Source of the DNA: Chloroflexota bacterium
GTDB lineage: Bacteria > Chloroflexota > Dehalococcoidia > UBA2979
Direction: 5' to 3'
DNA length: 5,264 nt
Assembly: GCA_016875695.1 (NCBI GenBank)
Contig: VGPB01000134.1
Coordinates: 1-5,264 of the forward strand
Part shown: piece after piece, positions 5,021-5,264 of the stretch
Numbering within the stretch: position 1 is the stretch's first letter
Layout of the letters: each line of letters opens with the position of its first letter
Notes under the pieces: model-generated
What the model was told of the DNA's origin: nothing
Database searches by the model: none
The model's input: the letters and a program-made list of their open reading frames with translations, nothing else
Translations under genes and position numbers: made by a program

Positions 5021-5264
5021 ATGCGCACGCCACGCTCGCTCCGCCTGCCGCTCGACGTGCGCATGCTCGCGTGGCTCCCGCTCGCGCTACTCGCCGGCGG
5101 CGCGTGGTTCCTCGCGGCCACGCGCATCATGTACCGCCTCGGCGCGCCGGACGCCGCCGCCGGCGTCGGGCTGCTCGCCGCGATCGCCGTCGTCGTCTCG
5201 CTCGCGCGCTGGACCGCGCTCGACGCCGCCCGCGCCAGCCGCGCGCGCCTCGTCTGCCCGCGCT
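5021..5264 (+). CDS. N-terminal part of a membrane protein, cut by the window edge
   Basis: ATG 5021 lies 11 bases after the pyrD stop, and the frame stays open to the window end, giving 81 residues. A short basic N-terminus (MRTPRSLRLPLDVR) precedes a hydrophobic helix (about 15-34, including LAWLPLALLAGGAWFLAA) and a second one (about 45-62, GVGLLAAIAVVVSLA), then a polar Arg-rich stretch. This could be two membrane helices of a longer protein. There is no clear ribosome site in the CGGGCGGCCG gap, so translation may depend on pyrD. The family is not recognisable from this part, and the start could lie at internal ATG codons such as Met15. Codon bias and spacing support a real gene. Confidence 0.65.
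   Translation, partial: MRTPRSLRLPLDVRMLAWLPLALLAGGAWFLAATRIMYRLGAPDAAAGVGLLAAIAVVVSLARWTALDAARASRARLVCPR

Noticed and set aside
3572..5033. Long minus-strand open frames opposite pyrD and the Cys/His gene (393 and 462 codons)
   Set aside because: They are antisense to well-supported genes, have low-complexity Arg/Ala/Gly/Ser translations without family motifs, and arise because stop codons are rare in GC-rich DNA.
1..5264. CRISPR array, transposon, tRNA/rRNA or defence system
   Set aside because: No regularly spaced repeats, transposase motifs, terminal repeats or cloverleaf were seen. NYN plus Mrp is not a recognised defence pair.

Overview
The window is very GC-rich (by eye about 70%, not counted) bacterial chromosomal DNA with densely packed genes and heavy use of GTG/ATG starts and G/C-ending codons. 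Candidate source: a high-GC Chloroflexota (Dehalococcoidia-like) bacterium. This is an impression from the gene set (class 1B PyrD/PyrK, an Mrp ATPase with an N-terminal MIP18/DUF59 domain, an NYN protein with an Arg/Ala-rich tail, and a small CxH..CxxC protein). No marker gene in the window proves it.

Layout. Positions 1-1198 (+) hold the 3' end of an unidentified gene. It overlaps pyrK (electron-transfer subunit of class 1B dihydroorotate dehydrogenase) by 8 bases, and a 103-aa two-helix membrane protein follows pyrK. Positions 1199-1450 are a convergent intergenic region with three compact hairpins. Positions 1451-3372 (-) hold a two-gene operon read leftward: an Mrp/ApbC-type P-loop ATPase, then an NYN-domain protein whose GTG start overlaps the mrp stop by one base. 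Positions 3373-3696 are a divergent control region with a promoter on each strand and foldable leaders on both sides. Positions 3697-3948 (+) encode an 83-aa Cys/His putative zinc-binding protein, closed by a 14-bp perfect hairpin. Positions 4065-5009 (+) encode PyrD (class 1B catalytic subunit), followed 11 bp later by a membrane-protein gene that runs off the window.

How the genes work together. PyrD and PyrK should form one enzyme that oxidises dihydroorotate to orotate in pyrimidine synthesis and passes electrons through FMN, [2Fe-2S] and FAD to NAD+. Their genes lie about 3.2 kb apart on the same strand, separated by the oppositely oriented mrp-NYN pair and the small zinc-type gene, instead of being adjacent. 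Mrp proteins handle Fe-S clusters, and PyrK is an Fe-S protein, but a functional link between them here is only inference.

Most unusual points: the Mrp protein lacks the CxxC motif normally used to hold its bridging cluster, with what looks like a clean in-frame loss. The small Cys/His gene has the best promoter in the window (near-consensus, with an AT-rich upstream patch) and a leader that can pair with its own ribosome-binding site. The mrp leader can fold as a compact three-way junction. No CRISPR array, transposon, tRNA, rRNA or obvious defence system was found.
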